A DNA stretch of 64,000 nucleotides from Ficedula albicollis (lineage: Eukaryota > Chordata > Aves > Passeriformes > Muscicapidae). Positions 38,335-53,204 of the stretch are shown here, one piece after another (position 1 is the first letter of the stretch; every line of letters starts with the position of its first letter). The position numbers and the translations under genes were made by a program. The notes beneath the pieces were generated by a model that did not search any database, was not told the DNA's origin, and saw nothing but the letters and a program-made list of their open reading frames with translations. The DNA is taken from the NCBI RefSeq assembly GCF_000247815.1, contig NC_021677.1, positions 16,907,266 to 16,971,265 on the forward strand. Direction: 5' to 3'.

Positions 38335-41300
38335 TACTTGTTTGTTTTTCCATATTTGTTCAAGGTGCCAGCTGGGAAGTGGCTTCTGCTAAATTTAGAA
38401 AGTAACACCTACCCTGCTGTAGAAAAAAAAAAATTATGCTACATTTCTAACTTGATTGTGACATTGGGGAAATTATTCAAAGTGGTGGTTTTCACACTGT
38501 GATGCCATTTTTGGATTATGTAGGATAGTCAGATTGAATGCTGTTCAAGAGGAAAACAGGATTTGCCAGTTCAAGATCAAAATGAAAGAAGAGGAGGAGC
38601 AGCAGAGATTTCAAGTCAAAAGGTGAATTTCCTGAAAGTGCTACACATCTCAGCTCAGTTAAGGACAGGGATGCTGGAGTATTAAGTGTTTCACCTCTGT
38701 TTCTTGCTTTGTGTAGCAATTAGTGCAGAGGATTGGAGAGAGAGCTCTAAGCACCCAAACCGTGAGGCAACTAGAAAAACTGCCACAAGGTACATTGGCC
38801 CTGAAGATCTGTTTCTGAAAGAGAAAAAAAACCCCATCTGGGTCTCAAATAAGACAAAGTGAATGTGTAAACCTTAGACGAATTCTGTTTTTGTATGAAA
38901 GCATATAAAAGTATTGCATAGAAATGTGATTTTTCATATGAATGGTGGGATGAGAGTAGTTTTTTTCAGAACTCTTGATTTCTGATTTCATCTGCTGTTT
39001 GATTATCTAGATGAAGTAAAGAAGGCAGTGTCCTGGACCAGCTAATACTGGCTTTTTCTGCCAGGTTGGACCCTCTGACTCCCCTGTGAAATTGTTTCCT
39101 GTTTGCTGATCTCATTTAATATATCTTTTGATAACCAGGCTTCTGGAGATAGCTGACCACTGCAGTAGCTCTTCAGCCATCCAGGCAACAGACAATAACC
39201 TTTGCAAAGCTGCTGCCTCTGAAGCCATTACTGAATTTTTACAGAGAGTGACTTAGAGGAAATTGTTTTGCCAGTTTTAATTTGTTTTTACATTATGTAA
39301 TAATGTAAGAATTAAAAATAAGATAAAGATATTTATAACATGGATGAGTCCTTTAGGAAGACTGGAAAAGTCTCTCTAAAAGGAAAAAAAAAAAAAAACA
39401 AACAGTGAGTCAAACTAGGATCTGATGTAAAGTTCAGTTAAACTTGTGAGTTAGACCTGGTGGAGTAATTATTAGCCAGCTTGATTTTTAATAAATGAGC
39501 ATAAACCCACTGACTTTGATATACAAGCACATAGCATTAGATTTGCATTCAGCCTGTTCTGTAGAGAGGAATGCTCATTATATCAGTGTATGGACAATTT
39601 TAAAGCCAAATATAATGTTCTAGGTGAGATAGGAATCTTTTATCCCGCATTCACTGTACGTGAATATCTAGCTGTAAAAGATCCATATTTCTTGTAAATT
39701 ATGTTCTCAAATGGGATCACTTTGGTCCCTTAAATGAGATCTCAGAACAGAGCTTGTGCTACACTTCAGTCTCACACTTAAACTCTCTAAATACTTAAGT
39801 CAAAGCAAGAATTCTAGCTGGGTATTTATTCTTTGTTATCTATCCATGCTAATTTAATTTAAGCTATTGAGAATAAGCTTCTATTGTTTGAACACCCTTG
39901 ACAGTCCTATAGTCTTCTATTTCTGTTCAAGTTCTCCCTAAACCTCTGAAAATTTGACATAAATTTAAATAAATATTTCCATCAAATGTCTCATAGGAAG
40001 CCATTGTTTGGATACACCTAACTGGAAAATTTCTATTCTGTTACCAGAAATTAGTAGAGGTAAATACTTGGGTACTGTGAGCCAGCCCTCTTCTACTTAC
40101 TTCAACGTAGCTCTCTTGATTTAATGATGAGTTGAGTTCATGATGACCTGTAAGAGAGGAGCACTCACCCACTGATGTTCCCTGGAAAGAGATGTTAAAC
40201 TGGGGTTCTCTGCCCTCCACTGAGGCCACTCAGATGTACACCTGAACATTAACACCGAAACCATAATTTGCATCTTCCAAAAGCCTGAGAAAGTTTGGAT
40301 CTGCATCACACTCTTCTCTTACCTCTAATTACAAACAGGGCTTTGCCTGTTCCACATTTGTGGCAGGCAAAGGTCTTTTATTTTACAATACATGGCTCAT
40401 ACCTTATGTCTAGTAAAAATGAAGTGTTGGGAATTTAGGGAAGATGGCTCATTACAGGAACAATGACCTAAGAAATATGAAGGTGTTACATGATCTAAAG
40501 CCAGTCTTGAAAAGGTGACTATGGACGGTGGTATGAAGTTATGAACATATAAAGAGAAGCTGAACTACTGTCCTTATATATGTATAAGTAAAAATATCTT
40601 GATTTCAGACAAAACCTCTGCTCTACTAGGTGTTGAATTATGGGGCGAAATATTTCCACAGTGGTCTGCAACAAAAGAACAAAAAAACAGCAAAGCAGGC
40701 ACAAGTAATAATGCTTTGGAAAAAAGTAGAAAACATGGTAGCAGGATATAGTACAACATACACAGAATGCAACTCTTTGAGTAAATATTAGCAAAGAATT
40801 ACTGCAGATATCCATCCAGGTCAAGGAACGTGGATATGTGTGTGAAATCAGCTGATCTGTTCAGCCACTACACACCTGTTCTCTCGGAGGCATTCCACGG
40901 ACTGGGAGGACCAAGAGCAAGACTGAAATGCCAAAACAGCCTGCCACAGCCCGTTCTGCTGGGCCCACAGCATTGCACAAGGCGATCATAAAAGGAGAAC
41001 TTCATGAAACCGTGTGCAAGATGGAAATACCCTGCAGGAAAAATGTCTGCCCCTTCTGAACATTTACCTTCAAGATGTTACAGTTAAGCCTGGAACTAGG
41101 TCAAGGAGGGAAATGAGCTGCATTTTAAACCTCTGTAGCCTCTAGTTATTTGTGTTCAGTCAGTCACCCACAGCTAATGTTTCTCCTTTTATCTCTCTTA
41201 TGACAGACCCGAGCTACATGAGACGTACCATTTGTAGAAACAGCTCTTTGGGGCATGAGGAGGTCCATGAGAAGCTCCTTCAAGATGCATCCACTGTGTG

Positions 41301-44300
41301 GTGGTGCTGATGGCAGAAGCTTTCAGTCACTATTTACACTGACAGACACCATATATCACTATTTCAGCAGTCATGACAACAGAAAGCAGTGTTCAGAGCA
41401 GAGAATGGTCTTGATAATAATCCATTTACATTTTTTCAACAATGCTCTTTAGAGCAGATTTGACAGTGCCACACAGATCACCAGGAAGGAAGAAGTGACT
41501 CGGTAGGAAGGAGCAAGAAGAAAGAGCAGAACATGGTAGCAATGAAAATGGCTGGGAAATAGCTGGTTTTATATTGGGGTAGGAAAGGAGATATTCACCA
41601 GTGACCAGTCAGCTCTAATAATATCTTTTGATGGTAAAGACTAATTTTGAGATTGGCTCACACAGAAATAATTCATCTCCTCCTGTATACAGAGATACAG
41701 TCAGAAGTCACCTTTGGGTGTATGGGATCCTTGTTCTGCTTGGTGGCTTTCTGAAATATTGTCTCAGTTCTAGGATTAAATAAGGAACCCTGCTCCATGT
41801 CAACATGGGTATTTATTTTGCTATTAGCCCTGTGTCTATTCAGATGGCTGATGGATCTCTGGGAAGAAGTTTAGATGGTTTACCACTTTGGAATCTGCAG
41901 CAACTCCCAAGTAATGCTCCCAGGAACAAAAAGGCGCTAGACCTTAATGTCTAATGTTACCAGATGTAACACTCTCTATTTTAACTATGTCCAAAGTCCA
42001 TGTGCTTTCATAGTTGCACTTCTCAGAGTTAGAGTCTCACAGCCAGCAGCTATGAGAATTCAGAACCCAAAATTCAGATCCAAAGCCCAAAGCTATTGGA
42101 TAAACCCGTTTTACCTTCCCAAGGATGCAGGGCTGTGCTGTACTTCTGTGTTTGCCATGCAGAGAAGCAGAAGAAACATGTCAGCCTATTACCTGACACA
42201 GCATCCAGTGACAGGTTCCTGCTGTCCTGGAGGTTGTGGAGCTCACCCATAACAGCTCCTCATCTGGGAAAACTTTGGAATTTATGTGTGCACCCAATGA
42301 GGAGGGAAAGCTGCAGCACCAGCAATGGGAAGGGAGAAAGTAGAAAAAAGTATCTTGAAGCATGTAAGCCTTTCACTGAACAATTGGTTTTGTTAATGTG
42401 CTAAAATATCTCTAAAAAGATAGAAGTTTTGCTGCCTCACAGATATGGTTGATTTTGGGAGATAAATTGATTGATTGGCCATTTGCACGCTAGAATTGCA
42501 GCCAAAACCAAAAGAAATATGAAGCCAGAGCAGCATGGACACCTCATAGATAATTATAATGGGATGAGATATAAAGGAAAACAGTGTCAACTATTTCTCA
42601 AAAACTGGTAAACCATTTTTAAAATATAATTTTAAAAAAAGCAAACTCATTTATTCTTTCCTCTGACACATTAATGTGTGAGCTCATATTCTCTATCTGG
42701 GCAATAAAAATACTACCAGTGTGTGGAAAATTGAAGATTAGTACTTCCCTTTAAAGACGATGCAGAAATAATATTTAAAAAGTAGTATACACGTATATGA
42801 AACCCATAAATGTTACAGTAAAGGGCTTGAGATAGGTATGTGTATATCAGGAGAAATCAAACAAGAAGCTCTTAAAAAAGGGGGACATAAGGAGGAAGAA
42901 AAAGTTATCTGGCATTAGCTGAGAAGATATCAAGCAGAAAATTGCCTGGTTTGAAATAAATTAGAGAAACTCATAATTTTTGAAGGAAAATGTACACTGA
43001 GGAAGGAAAAAGGCTAAAAAGAGCAGTAATATAGTTTGATTTGAAATAAATTCCTTTGGGAATAAGCCTAATGGAGGTAGTTTGTGAAAGACAATATTTT
43101 CATACAAACAGGAAGGGAAGAAATACTGAAAGCAAATATATAAAATGATGTTCAGGTGTGAAGACGAAAGTTACAGTTATGATTCTTTTTCTTTTACAGA
43201 CTTTAAAAATTCCTCATTCCTCCAACTCTTAGGCCTGATTAATTTTGAAGTACATAGCTATTTGAGGTTTGGGGTTTTTGTTTTTTTAATATTCAATGCT
43301 TTTTATAATTTAGTGCAAGTAGATGCCAGTGCTATGAATGCCCACTGCTGGTAGCTCTGACTGTAGCACGGTGTAACATTGAAAATGGACTGTATCACCC
43401 ACTTGGAACTAAAATTCTCAACCTGCAGACCATTTCATATGCCTTGTAAGAGCCAAATTCCTTGGCTTTACTTTTGGATAAGAACATGTGTTCTCGAGGA
43501 AACTTTAGTTTGAGAGCATCTCTGAAAGTCCATTTTATAGGTTCAAAAGAATGAATATTCTCAGCCAAGTCTAACAAGAGTTTCCCTCCCCATCAGTGGA
43601 ACATGCTATTCCTGCACTAGGATATGAATACAAATACTTCCTTTCAGTCAGGAAACCTCATAACTCTCTGTCTGAGCTGAACATTGAACCACGAACCTCA
43701 AAGGAACCTAAACTCTCCCAGGAACTGGAACATCCTGATTTAATGATTCAACACAGCCTTGGCTTCCATGACAGCTTAATAAAGTAGGTGCTATAGATTA
43801 TTTTCAGGGTATGATAGAAAAATCTGCACTCTTTTGTTCACCTCTGTGACACTTTCCCCTTTATTCACTTTAAAGTAGGAACCATTGCTGCAAGAAAATT
43901 CATACAGTGAGTGGAAAACCACCTTTCCCCCAGATATGCAGCAAAGATATATAAGAAGTGTCATATTAACATCTTCAGTATATTATCCTCCCTGACCTTT
44001 TAGACATGTATGAAAATGAGAATGGGAAAAAAAGGTAATTTCTCCTGAGATTTTTTCTTTTCATTTCCTTTGGAGTTGTGTTTTTTGAAAGTGCATTTGC
44101 ATCAGCTCACAAAGCCATTTTTATCTTCAAATTTTTTTCAGATGAGAAATCCTTTAATTGTGTTATTCCATACTAAATCTAACAAAAAGGAAGAGTAGCA
44201 GAATTTTTGCTTGCTTTGCATTTATTTTATGTCTTTTGATCTTGTCTCTGTCCTGGTGTTGATATTACTTTGAAACCTGTGGTAAAATGCCTGGGTGAGA

Positions 44301-47300
44301 AAGGAGCTTAGCTCTTTGAAATGATTGTGGTCAAATTTGTGTTACACCCTCTGTGATCTGATAAGGACAAATCTAACATGTAAATCTTTGCAGAGACATA
44401 TACACTCAGGTAATCCATTTATTTGCAGGCTTGAACAAATATTGACAGAAGCAACTTCATACCTGTGGGTAATGACCCACCACAGTGGTGACAGATCAGA
44501 GCCCTAACTACAGCCTGTGCAGGAAAACACTGGATGTATAGAGCTTGGCTCCATTTCTCCTGCAGTACAATGTATTTTCTTTTTTGCATTAAAATTGATC
44601 AAGACAGAGAAATGACACTGATCTTCTTGGATCAGGTGTCAGAAACTACTTCTAAATGTTGCTTTTTAATGGTATTTGCTGCAGAATGGTGTAAGCTCAG
44701 GTGGAGCTATGCTGCGTGTTCCAGTCAGATTCCAGGTGGGCTGAATGGTGCTCTGGGAGTGCTTCTCTCCACTCTCAGTAGAGGATCATCAAACTCACTG
44801 CTGGATTTAAGACACCCAGTGAGTGCATTTCATACTCTGAGTTTTTCACCTCCTTGGATTCCATTTTGGCTAGGATGCTACAGGGTGGGTGTGAGAGGTT
44901 TTGTTAGATCAGTGTAAACCAGCATACATATGAATAGCCACCAGAAAACTGCTTTTTGGAGATTAACCCATCCAGTTTTGTAGATGCTAGATATGATGTG
45001 ATGCCTATAGTAGAGATATAATAGAGTGTGGAATTATTATCAGTGCATTTTTGCTATCTAGAGAAGTTTTAAAATGTAGCAGTAATATTTTTGTAATAAC
45101 AATGGTCTGAAGATATTTGTAATGTAAATCTTTTGAGTAATAACCTTAAAAACAGATGTAAGTATAAAAACTCTTAGGCTTAATAGGCTGCTCTTCTGCT
45201 GGTAGCAGTTTGGATACTTGCAGGTTCCTAAATTGCTTGTAATGTCATCCTGCTTTCAATCTGACTTTTCATTCTAGAGTTCTATCTCCAAAAAAGGTGT
45301 TGAGTCTGAGATAGACCATATCATTATGGTCCAACAGAAGAAAAGAAAGGGAAACTGTTTTGTTATTTTTAGAAAAGAAACTGCCCTCCTACATGTTCAC
45401 CAAGTACTCCTCCCTCATCTTGCGTGCCTGCTCGATGAGGAACCGCAGGCTTTAGTGTATCTGACTCTCCAAAGAGTGTATTTTGTAGGTGTGATGCCAG
45501 CGTGCAGCAGTGCACACCTCAAAGCAAGGGCCTTCTTGGTTTATTCCAGCCTGTATGAGAGTTGCCGCTGGAAGAACTAGTCAGGAATATTACGCCAGGA
45601 TGAATTTGCTAAAAAGATCTTTCTAGTGACCAGTCAGCTCCAAAAAAGAAACATCTCTCCACCTCTATCTCTTCACCCCACCAAAAGAAGAAGCCTTCCA
45701 TCTACTCGCTTGGAAGGCTCACTTTTGGTCTGCAAAGGACCATAATATTAAAATCAGCAAGCAAAGACACTGCAGGTTGATTTTCTCCCCTTGATTTTTA
45801 TTTTCTCTTTTTTTAAAATCCAGATTTTGGGCAAACTTTTTTTCCAGGTGCATAATAACTTTTCCTTTGAAAAATAAGGAAAGTATGTGTGGTTTTAATA
45901 CGTCTCTAATTATATTCCATGGCTTGCTGAAGCAAAGGTAAAATTATAACATATATGATGACAGTGAATCAATTTTTCTACCCTGTGTAAGGTGGATATG
46001 AAGGCTAATATCCTCCCAATGCCATTGACTCAGGATTGCTAAAGGAAGTCTTGTGAAGGAAAGTCTTCTCTTATCACTTGGCATTTCTGACTTGCTAATC
46101 TGATTTCAAAGAAAAATTGTTTATAGGAGTTCCTGGTTCAAGTCCTCGTCCTTGATAAAGTTGATGTCAAAGCATGTGCAACAGTGACTGGATGAGCAAG
46201 TCAAGCTTGTTGAGTTCAGATCCAGAAATGATAACAATTTACTGATTTAGCAGCTCTCAGATGCCAGTTAATAACCAGAGAAATAGGAACCCATTCAAAC
46301 TTATTGGGTCAGGCAATCTGACTTTTTCCTGTACTGGTGCTGAAATCCAACTCTGGGCGATGTCCCAAATCAACAAACCTCTGGGTCAGTTATTATATTT
46401 GTTTGATGTCCCTGGCTACATGGACAAATAAACAAACAGCCTTCCTTTCCTCCCCCTTCAAACCCTCCCTTTACTTCCCATTGCTACTTACATGATTTTA
46501 CTACCCACCCTGTGTCTCTTGCAGCTTAGTCTGACCAAGCAGGTACTATGGTGAATGAGGAATGCACCTCAGGATACTTTTTGTGTGCCCATTCAGCCTT
46601 TTCCTGATAGCAAGTAGGGGAGTGTCAGCAGTGATAGTCTGCACTCAAACACATCATACTTGGGGAAATCATGGGAGTGGGTACAATCTACCTGGTACCC
46701 TTCACATGATCACATGAGAGAGAATGTGATGAACTCACCACACACTGAACAGAACTGTTAGCATTTTCCAGATGTTTTCCTTGTGCTCCATATCAAGCTT
46801 CCAGTTCAGGTTTTAAAGGTCGGTATTTCTGACAACATATAAAATGTGTTACAGGAACTGTGGTCACAGAAGATGAAAATTTTCTTGAGTTTTCCATTAT
46901 ATATATATATATATTTATTTATTTTTAACCAGCTGTATAAAGCAATATCTCTGAAGTACTGACTCAGCTTGTTCAAGTATTGACTTGGTGAAGTCAGTAA
47001 TAAGAGCTCATTCTTATTTAGTCCTAAGCAGCAAAGGCTTGTCTCTCATGACACTTTTAGGGGCTCTATTGGTGATCCTCCTGGGCATGCCCACCAACAG
47101 AAGGCTCCCATCACTGCAGGTTCACAGGGAGGTGGATATGTTTTGGGAGATCACAAGACTCCGTTCTGCATGGCTGGTGTCAGCACTCAGAGCCCATGGG
47201 GTCAGTTGGTCAGCTTGTCTGTGCCTGTGGCCAGTGGCAAACCAGCGTTCCTCAATGGTAACATGGACCATACATCAGTTCTCTGGAAACAGCAAAAAAA

Positions 47301-50300
47301 AAGAGATGTCCATGGAGGTGGGCCACTTGCATCCTGTTGGCACAGTCCACATCCAAGGTTGTTCCTATTTGGCTCCATTCCCTTGAAGACACAAGGAGCA
47401 GCTGTGCAGGAAGCAAGTGATAGCCACACCACCTAATGCTTTCTGTACAAACAAGGGGTGAGCTGCACAGCCCTGATAAAGGCAGGTGTGATAGTGGTGG
47501 AATTGATTCGCATCACCTGCATGACCCCACATCCCAAATAAGGGCTGCCACAGCTGGTGGGTAGGCTGGAGATGTCCCATAGCTGGGATCTCATCTCCAC
47601 AGCAGCCAGTATTGCAGAGGTTTGTGAATGAAAACTCAAAACATTAATCCCTTAGGCAGCACCCCTGCAGTTTAAAAAATAAAAGGGAGTGGTTCTTGTT
47701 TGAAAACAGAGGTGATACAGTTTTCCACCAGATATGAAAATATTTTGGTTACCCTAATTTTGTTATAAGAAGTTTTTAAGCCCTTTTCCACTGATTATTT
47801 GAAAACAATTACATAATGGGTTGTTAATTGATTTTTCCATTTGCCACTTATCAAAGACTGGAACACTGGGTTTTATTATTTTATTGGTATAAGAGAAGGG
47901 AAAAGGTATTGCTTGTGAGATTGCTTTTCGTGAATACTTATCATTTCATTTTACAAGCTTTGTTAATGTAGATGCAATTTATTTATATTTTCACGGCATA
48001 AATATAAAAAGACCATGGATACTATTGCAGTTCTGTCAGAAGCTACAGAAAAAGTTTTCCAGACTGTAAAAGGAGTGGGCTTGTACTTGTGATGAGAATA
48101 AAAGCTCAGCAAGTGTGAGCCATTGATGTGCCTGCCCATGTCAAAGGGGATTTCAAAGCCCATGGGAATTCACTGTTTCATGAACAGAGCAGATGTCTCA
48201 CTCATGAGACATGAATGACTCCTTGTCATGAACTCATGGTCTCACTGAACTGATGTTCCTTAGCACTTTGTCCTCTGGAAGCACCAGGGGACTCCCAGGC
48301 TCAGCCTTATTTTGGACACCATTCTTTAGACCCCAGATGTAGGATTTAGTTGCCTGAACACAGTGCAAAAGAAAAAGTACCCCTTTAAATATCCCAGGAT
48401 ACTTGAGTGTCATGAACAGAAAATTTGTGTCCTTCTACCTCTGCCTCCACAGACAATGCCAGATACTTGCATTGCCTGTGTTCTTGTAGCTGTATCCCTA
48501 GGGGAGAATAGCAGGGTGCTGTAGTTTGATGCTGTAAATATTCCCCAGGAGGAGCTTGATTCCTTGCTTGATTCCCATTAACTTCCCCTTAACTTCAGGG
48601 GGAATGTGATCCCCTGCCCCAGGCGCTTGCTCTGAACTCTGCAGCTCACTTTTGGGACTATTCACTGCTGCTGCAGAGCAGGCCAGCTGGGAGAAGGCAG
48701 CAAGCCTAGGACCTGGTGATGGCTACAGCAGTGCAACTGAGCCAGCCACAACACTGCTGAGGCCTTCAGTAATGGCTTTTCTACTGCAAGGGTTATTAAC
48801 ACAGGCTTCTGGTCAGGCAGTGAGCTCGGAATTTACCTAAAATTCTCCAAAACCACACCTATTGCTCCCCTGCTGGCATAAAGATGCTATCATAAAAATC
48901 TGTGGGTTGAGTACCTTTCCAGTGTGATGTTCTGCATACAGCTTGAGTAACCTAGCTGCATTCACCTCCTTGAAAATCTGGGAATTATGTCATTCTACAT
49001 TGCTATAAAGAGCTGCCTTTCTGGAAGGCAATGCTGTGGTTTGATGGCAGCTGTCTAATAGGAAGCCACTGAACTACAGCACAGCTTGAACAGTACTCCA
49101 TAGCAGTTAGGAGATGGTGAGATGCAGTCAGTGGAGCTAAGGCTTGAGGTTGCCTCAGTGTGGAAATGAGACTTTACATTTCAATATTAATTGTCTAAGC
49201 TATTCACTATCTGCCCTTCCTTACACGGATAAACCCATGTAACCAGAGATTATCCAGTTCTCTTTTGGAAAACACACTCTGTATTTATTAGCTCATATAC
49301 ACCATCTAAGTAAACTAATCTTTAAAATTTATTGCTACACTGGTCTTAGTATGACACAGTTACTCTGGAACAATGAGCTCCTGTGCATATGGATATGTCA
49401 TGAAACACAGAATCAATTTCCAGCTTTGCTTAAGTGCCTTTGTAAGGACAGTGGAGCTTTAAATCTAAGAAGCAACATGCAAATTAAACTTCCAGCCCCT
49501 TAGCTGAATAAGCCTTTTTTTTTATTGCATACAATCTTTTTAATCAATAATGTCAATGCTCATTAGAGCAGTGCTCTACTACCTGATCTCTTGAAGGCAG
49601 CCTGGACAGAATGGGTCTAATGCCAGTAAGGTGGGATTTTCTTCTGTCTAGGAAGGTAGAAATTTGTTCAGTATTACCTTAAGGTGTTCAAACCCAGTGG
49701 CAGGAAGATCTTTGCCTAGGGTTTCTCATTCCCCTAAAACTATTAAGGTTCTCTGATAATACAAGTACAGATCTGTGGCACCTGTTAGGCTGTAGCAGAG
49801 TATGAGATGGTCTTTAGCAGGTTTTTACCTTACTTGAAGCTAAAGCTTCACACCATTTTTTTTAGAGTGCACTGGAAGGACTTTTTTTCTAGCAAAATTT
49901 TAATGGGCATAATTTGTTTAATCTTTAAGATTTATTAATTTCCTGTATGAGATGATGCCTCCTGTTCTTCTGGTCGTTCTTTTTGCAATACTGCTTGGGA
50001 GCATTTTCCAACTGCAGCTGCTCTTGTGTTGCTCTCAGAACGAAGTAATTTCTCCATCGGACATAATGTTTAACACCATTTCTGGCATAGGATGAAACAT
50101 TGCACTTGATGCAGCTGACCAGACTATTGTGTTAAGTAACTAAGAGAGAAGAAAGGTGGGAGAAGCCACAGTCTAAGTGTGCCTGGCAAGCCAACCACTG
50201 ATTTGTAACAAAACAACCTGGCAAAACAACCATGGGTTTGTCACTGGACAGGGAAGCTGAGTCTCTGTGTGCTCTGTGTGCCAGGGGTGCTGTACAGTGA

Positions 50301-50412
50301 AACCCAGCACACCTCAACAACAAACTGGGCACTTCTGCCCTCCAGGCTGAAATTCGAGCCTGAAGGATGAATGTTTAATTACCATCATCAATACATTAAG
50401 TCCAACTGATAA
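38335..50412. other. Gene-poor intergenic sequence
   Basis: About 12 kb without a supportable gene. It contains scattered A or T runs and a (TA)n run near 46.9 kb. Frames up to 133 codons (46985-47386, plus) look like chance: no domain, no cysteine or hydrophobic pattern, and overlapping frames on both strands. Confidence 0.55.
46897..46914. repeat. Short (AT)n microsatellite
   Basis: A pure AT dinucleotide run followed by TTTATTTATTTT. Intergenic. Confidence 0.88.
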
Positions 50413-50461
50413 GCTGGACTTGGTGATCCCTATGGGTCCCTTCCATCTTTGGATATTCTAT
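50413..50461 (+). mobile_element. Short CR1 3' terminal fragment
   Basis: Reads GCTGGACTTGGTGATCCCTA, then GGGTCCCTTCCATCTTTGGATATTCTAT, matching the last 50 bp of a sense-orientation CR1. Confidence 0.75.
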
Positions 50462-52644
50462 TGAAAACAAAGCCCTTTCTTTCTGCCTTCTACGTTTGAG
50501 TAATTCTATGTTTAAAAGCATTATTAGTGATTGAAACAAAATATTTCTAATATGTGCACAAGATGCTTTGATCAGCTTATAAGTTTTTGGTTTGTTTTAA
50601 AAAATAATTTCAGAAACAAAATCTTTTCCATGCTGATCTCATTATCACCTCTTTTAACACAGTGCATTGTTTTCTGGGGCTTAAAGCATTAGCAACAGGA
50701 TGATGGCACTAGTCTGGAATGATTTTCCAGAAATGGACTTTGCTAGGAGTCTCCTAAGAGACTTCCTTGGGTTTGTTTATGGAGTAATTTTCTCTAAATT
50801 TATAGGAAAAGAAGAAAAAAAAAAAAAAAAAAGCAAGCTAAGAAGGCACTGTTTTCATGCAAAAGTACAGCACTGAAAAGTTAGGTACCTATGAACAGAA
50901 GAAAATCAAAGCCCAAGGCCTGCCAAAAGTCATACAAGAATTCATGTATGAATCCTGGAATCATCACAGAGATCTCCAAGAAAAGAAATCCAGTTCTGAC
51001 TGGCAGCTATTCTTGGGGTAAAAATTTGGTAAAAATGTAAAACACTCAATTAAAAGTGTTCATTTTTTTTTCTTAAGATGAGTACATTGCTAGTTCAACC
51101 ACACAGAGCTCAGTGCTCAGAAAACACATTCCATTTAGCTAAATTAAAATTTCGGCTGAGGCAATAGAAAATGAGAAATAAAGCCCTGGGTTCAAAATGT
51201 CCCTCAGCATTGCCAAGGCAACAATATCAAAACACGATAAGCAGAATTATTCTGAACATTAGGCACAGCTTAAAATGAGGTTGCAACAGCTTTTACTGAA
51301 GGTTGAAGGGAGACACAACACTTAGTAGTTGCCTGTAAGTACACAGCACCCACAGTACCTGCAGTGTGTTTAGCCTCTACAATGCATACCACTGCCTTTG
51401 TGCTAGATACCCTATTGACTCTGTGTGACTCACTTTTTATGACCTCACCAATGAGATAACACCCTCATTCGATAAAGGACTATATCAATTAAGAAAAGCC
51501 CTACTGCCTGATAACCTGATTAAGAGCTGAGTACTCAGGGTGGTGGTGTGAGACCTTTCATTTCTAATCAATTCTGGCTTCTTGCTGAGCAGCTTTATGG
51601 AATTATCCAGCCTTTGGCAAACTTGTATGATGCTTACTGCACCTAAAGATAAATTACTCTTTATTTGTCCAATTTGCTGCAAGGTGGGGCCCATCTGCTT
51701 GTAAGGATCCGTTCTCTTAAGACTTAGTGTCAGGGAGTTCATTTCTCATTTGAGTGTCCTTAGGGCTTTCATGTTTTTGCCATTTTTTGAAGCCAAACAA
51801 AGAAAAGAAAGAAGCAATGTAGAAACTTCAGTTTCAAGATCACAGATGTACATGCTGGTTTATAAGTTCTCTGACCAGCAAGATCAGTTATTTATATCAA
51901 ATTTGAGAAAAATCCCCAAATCCAGAGCTGGAGGCAAAGCTTTCCTTGTCTACATAGTCCTGTAACTGTAGATCATAAAATACATACACTCAGTATTACC
52001 ACAACATGGCCAAACCCTTCCTTCCCTCTGTGTAACTGTTGTCACACATCACTATCACAAAGTAAAGGAAAATTTGATACATATTGTGAGACATACTGTT
52101 AGGGCTTATGTTTCCTTTTCCAAGGGTGGAAACACCGATGGAAGAATGCCATGTAGTTTACTTCATAGTTTGGTTCTCCTTTTGTTGCTCCCCTTTGGAT
52201 TCTAATCTTTCACTAACAGGCCTTTGACAAAGTGCTGGGTAGGAAGGAGATGTGTCCCTTTCTTCTGTTTCAGTTTGAACAAGAGAAACGTCTGATAGCT
52301 CTGGTGTAGATAGCAGTGAGGTCTTGCTCCTTGGTAATCAGCAATGTTTTCTGGGGGCAGCAGGAGCTCCAGGCAGTGCTGGGAACCCTTGGTGGAGCAC
52401 TGGAGCTCGGGATAAGTCTGCCTCCACCCTGTCTAGCATGCAGACAAACCAGAAAGCACTGTGCTATTCTTTTTTCATTTGTTTGTTTTGGCGGTTTGGA
52501 GTTTTCTTACAGATTCAAGCCCATCAGTTTAAAACCTGTTCCTCAAGTGTTACTCAGCTGACTTTTGCCATTAGGATGACTACAGTTTTACTTCAAGAGC
52601 TGAGATCCAGTTTTCTCTGGCAGCAGCCTTTCACAACTCCTTTA
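50462..52644. other. Intergenic sequence
   Basis: About 2.2 kb with no gene or known repeat. An A run of about 20 lies near 50815-50832. Short frames look random. Confidence 0.5.
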
Positions 52645-53204
52645 GGTCTAGGTGATTCTGCCCCTCTATTCTGCCCTCATGAGACCCCATGTGGAGTGCT
52701 GTGTCCAGGTTTGAGGACCTCAGCTCAAGAAAGACATGGACCTGTTGGAATGAGTCCAGAGCAGAGCCACTAAGTTGATCATAGGACTGAAACACCTATC
52801 CTAGGCAGACAGGCTGGAAGAGATGGGGCTGCTCAGCCTGGAGAAGAGAAGGCTTTGGGAAGAGCTTAGAGCACCTTGCAGTACTTAAATGGGGCCTACA
52901 AGAAAGCTGGAGGGGGACTTCTTGTAGAAGCAGATAGCATGAGGACAAGGGACAATGGTTTTGAACTAAAGGAAGGCAGTTTTAGGTTAGATATTAGGCG
53001 GAAATTCTTTACTCAGAGGGTGGTGAAGTACAGGAACAGGTTGCCTAGAGGGGTTGGGTTGCCTCACTCCTAGAAGTGTTCAAGAAGACCAAGCTGGATG
53101 GGACTTCAAGCAACCTGATCTAGTGAGTGATATCTCTGCCCATGGCTGTGACTAGATAATCTTTAGGGTCCCTTCCAATCAAATCCATTCTATGATTCTA
53201 TAAT
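52645..53204 (+). mobile_element. CR1 LINE 3' fragment, about 560 bp
   Basis: Contains GTGATTCTGCCCCTCTATTCTG, CATGAGACCCCATGTGGAGT, CTGTGTCCAGG, GGGCTGCTCAGCCTGGAGAAGAGAAGG, TTAGATATTAGGCGGAAATTCTTT, and the tail CCTTCCAATCAAATCCATTCTATGATTCTAT. This is a sense-strand CR1 end covering part of ORF2 and the 3' UTR. It is broken by mutations and not coding. Confidence 0.94.

Noticed and set aside
41947..42404. Two overlapping plus-strand frames of about 100 codons
   Set aside because: No domain, no conserved motif, and mutual overlap in different frames suggests chance.
41600..45640. Shared 16-mer AGTGACCAGTCAGCTC near 41.6 kb and 45.6 kb
   Set aside because: The match does not extend into the flanks; one such coincidence is not surprising in 40 kb.
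46985..47386. 133-codon plus-strand frame
   Set aside because: Overlapped by frames on both strands and with no family resemblance; the region lacks other gene signals.
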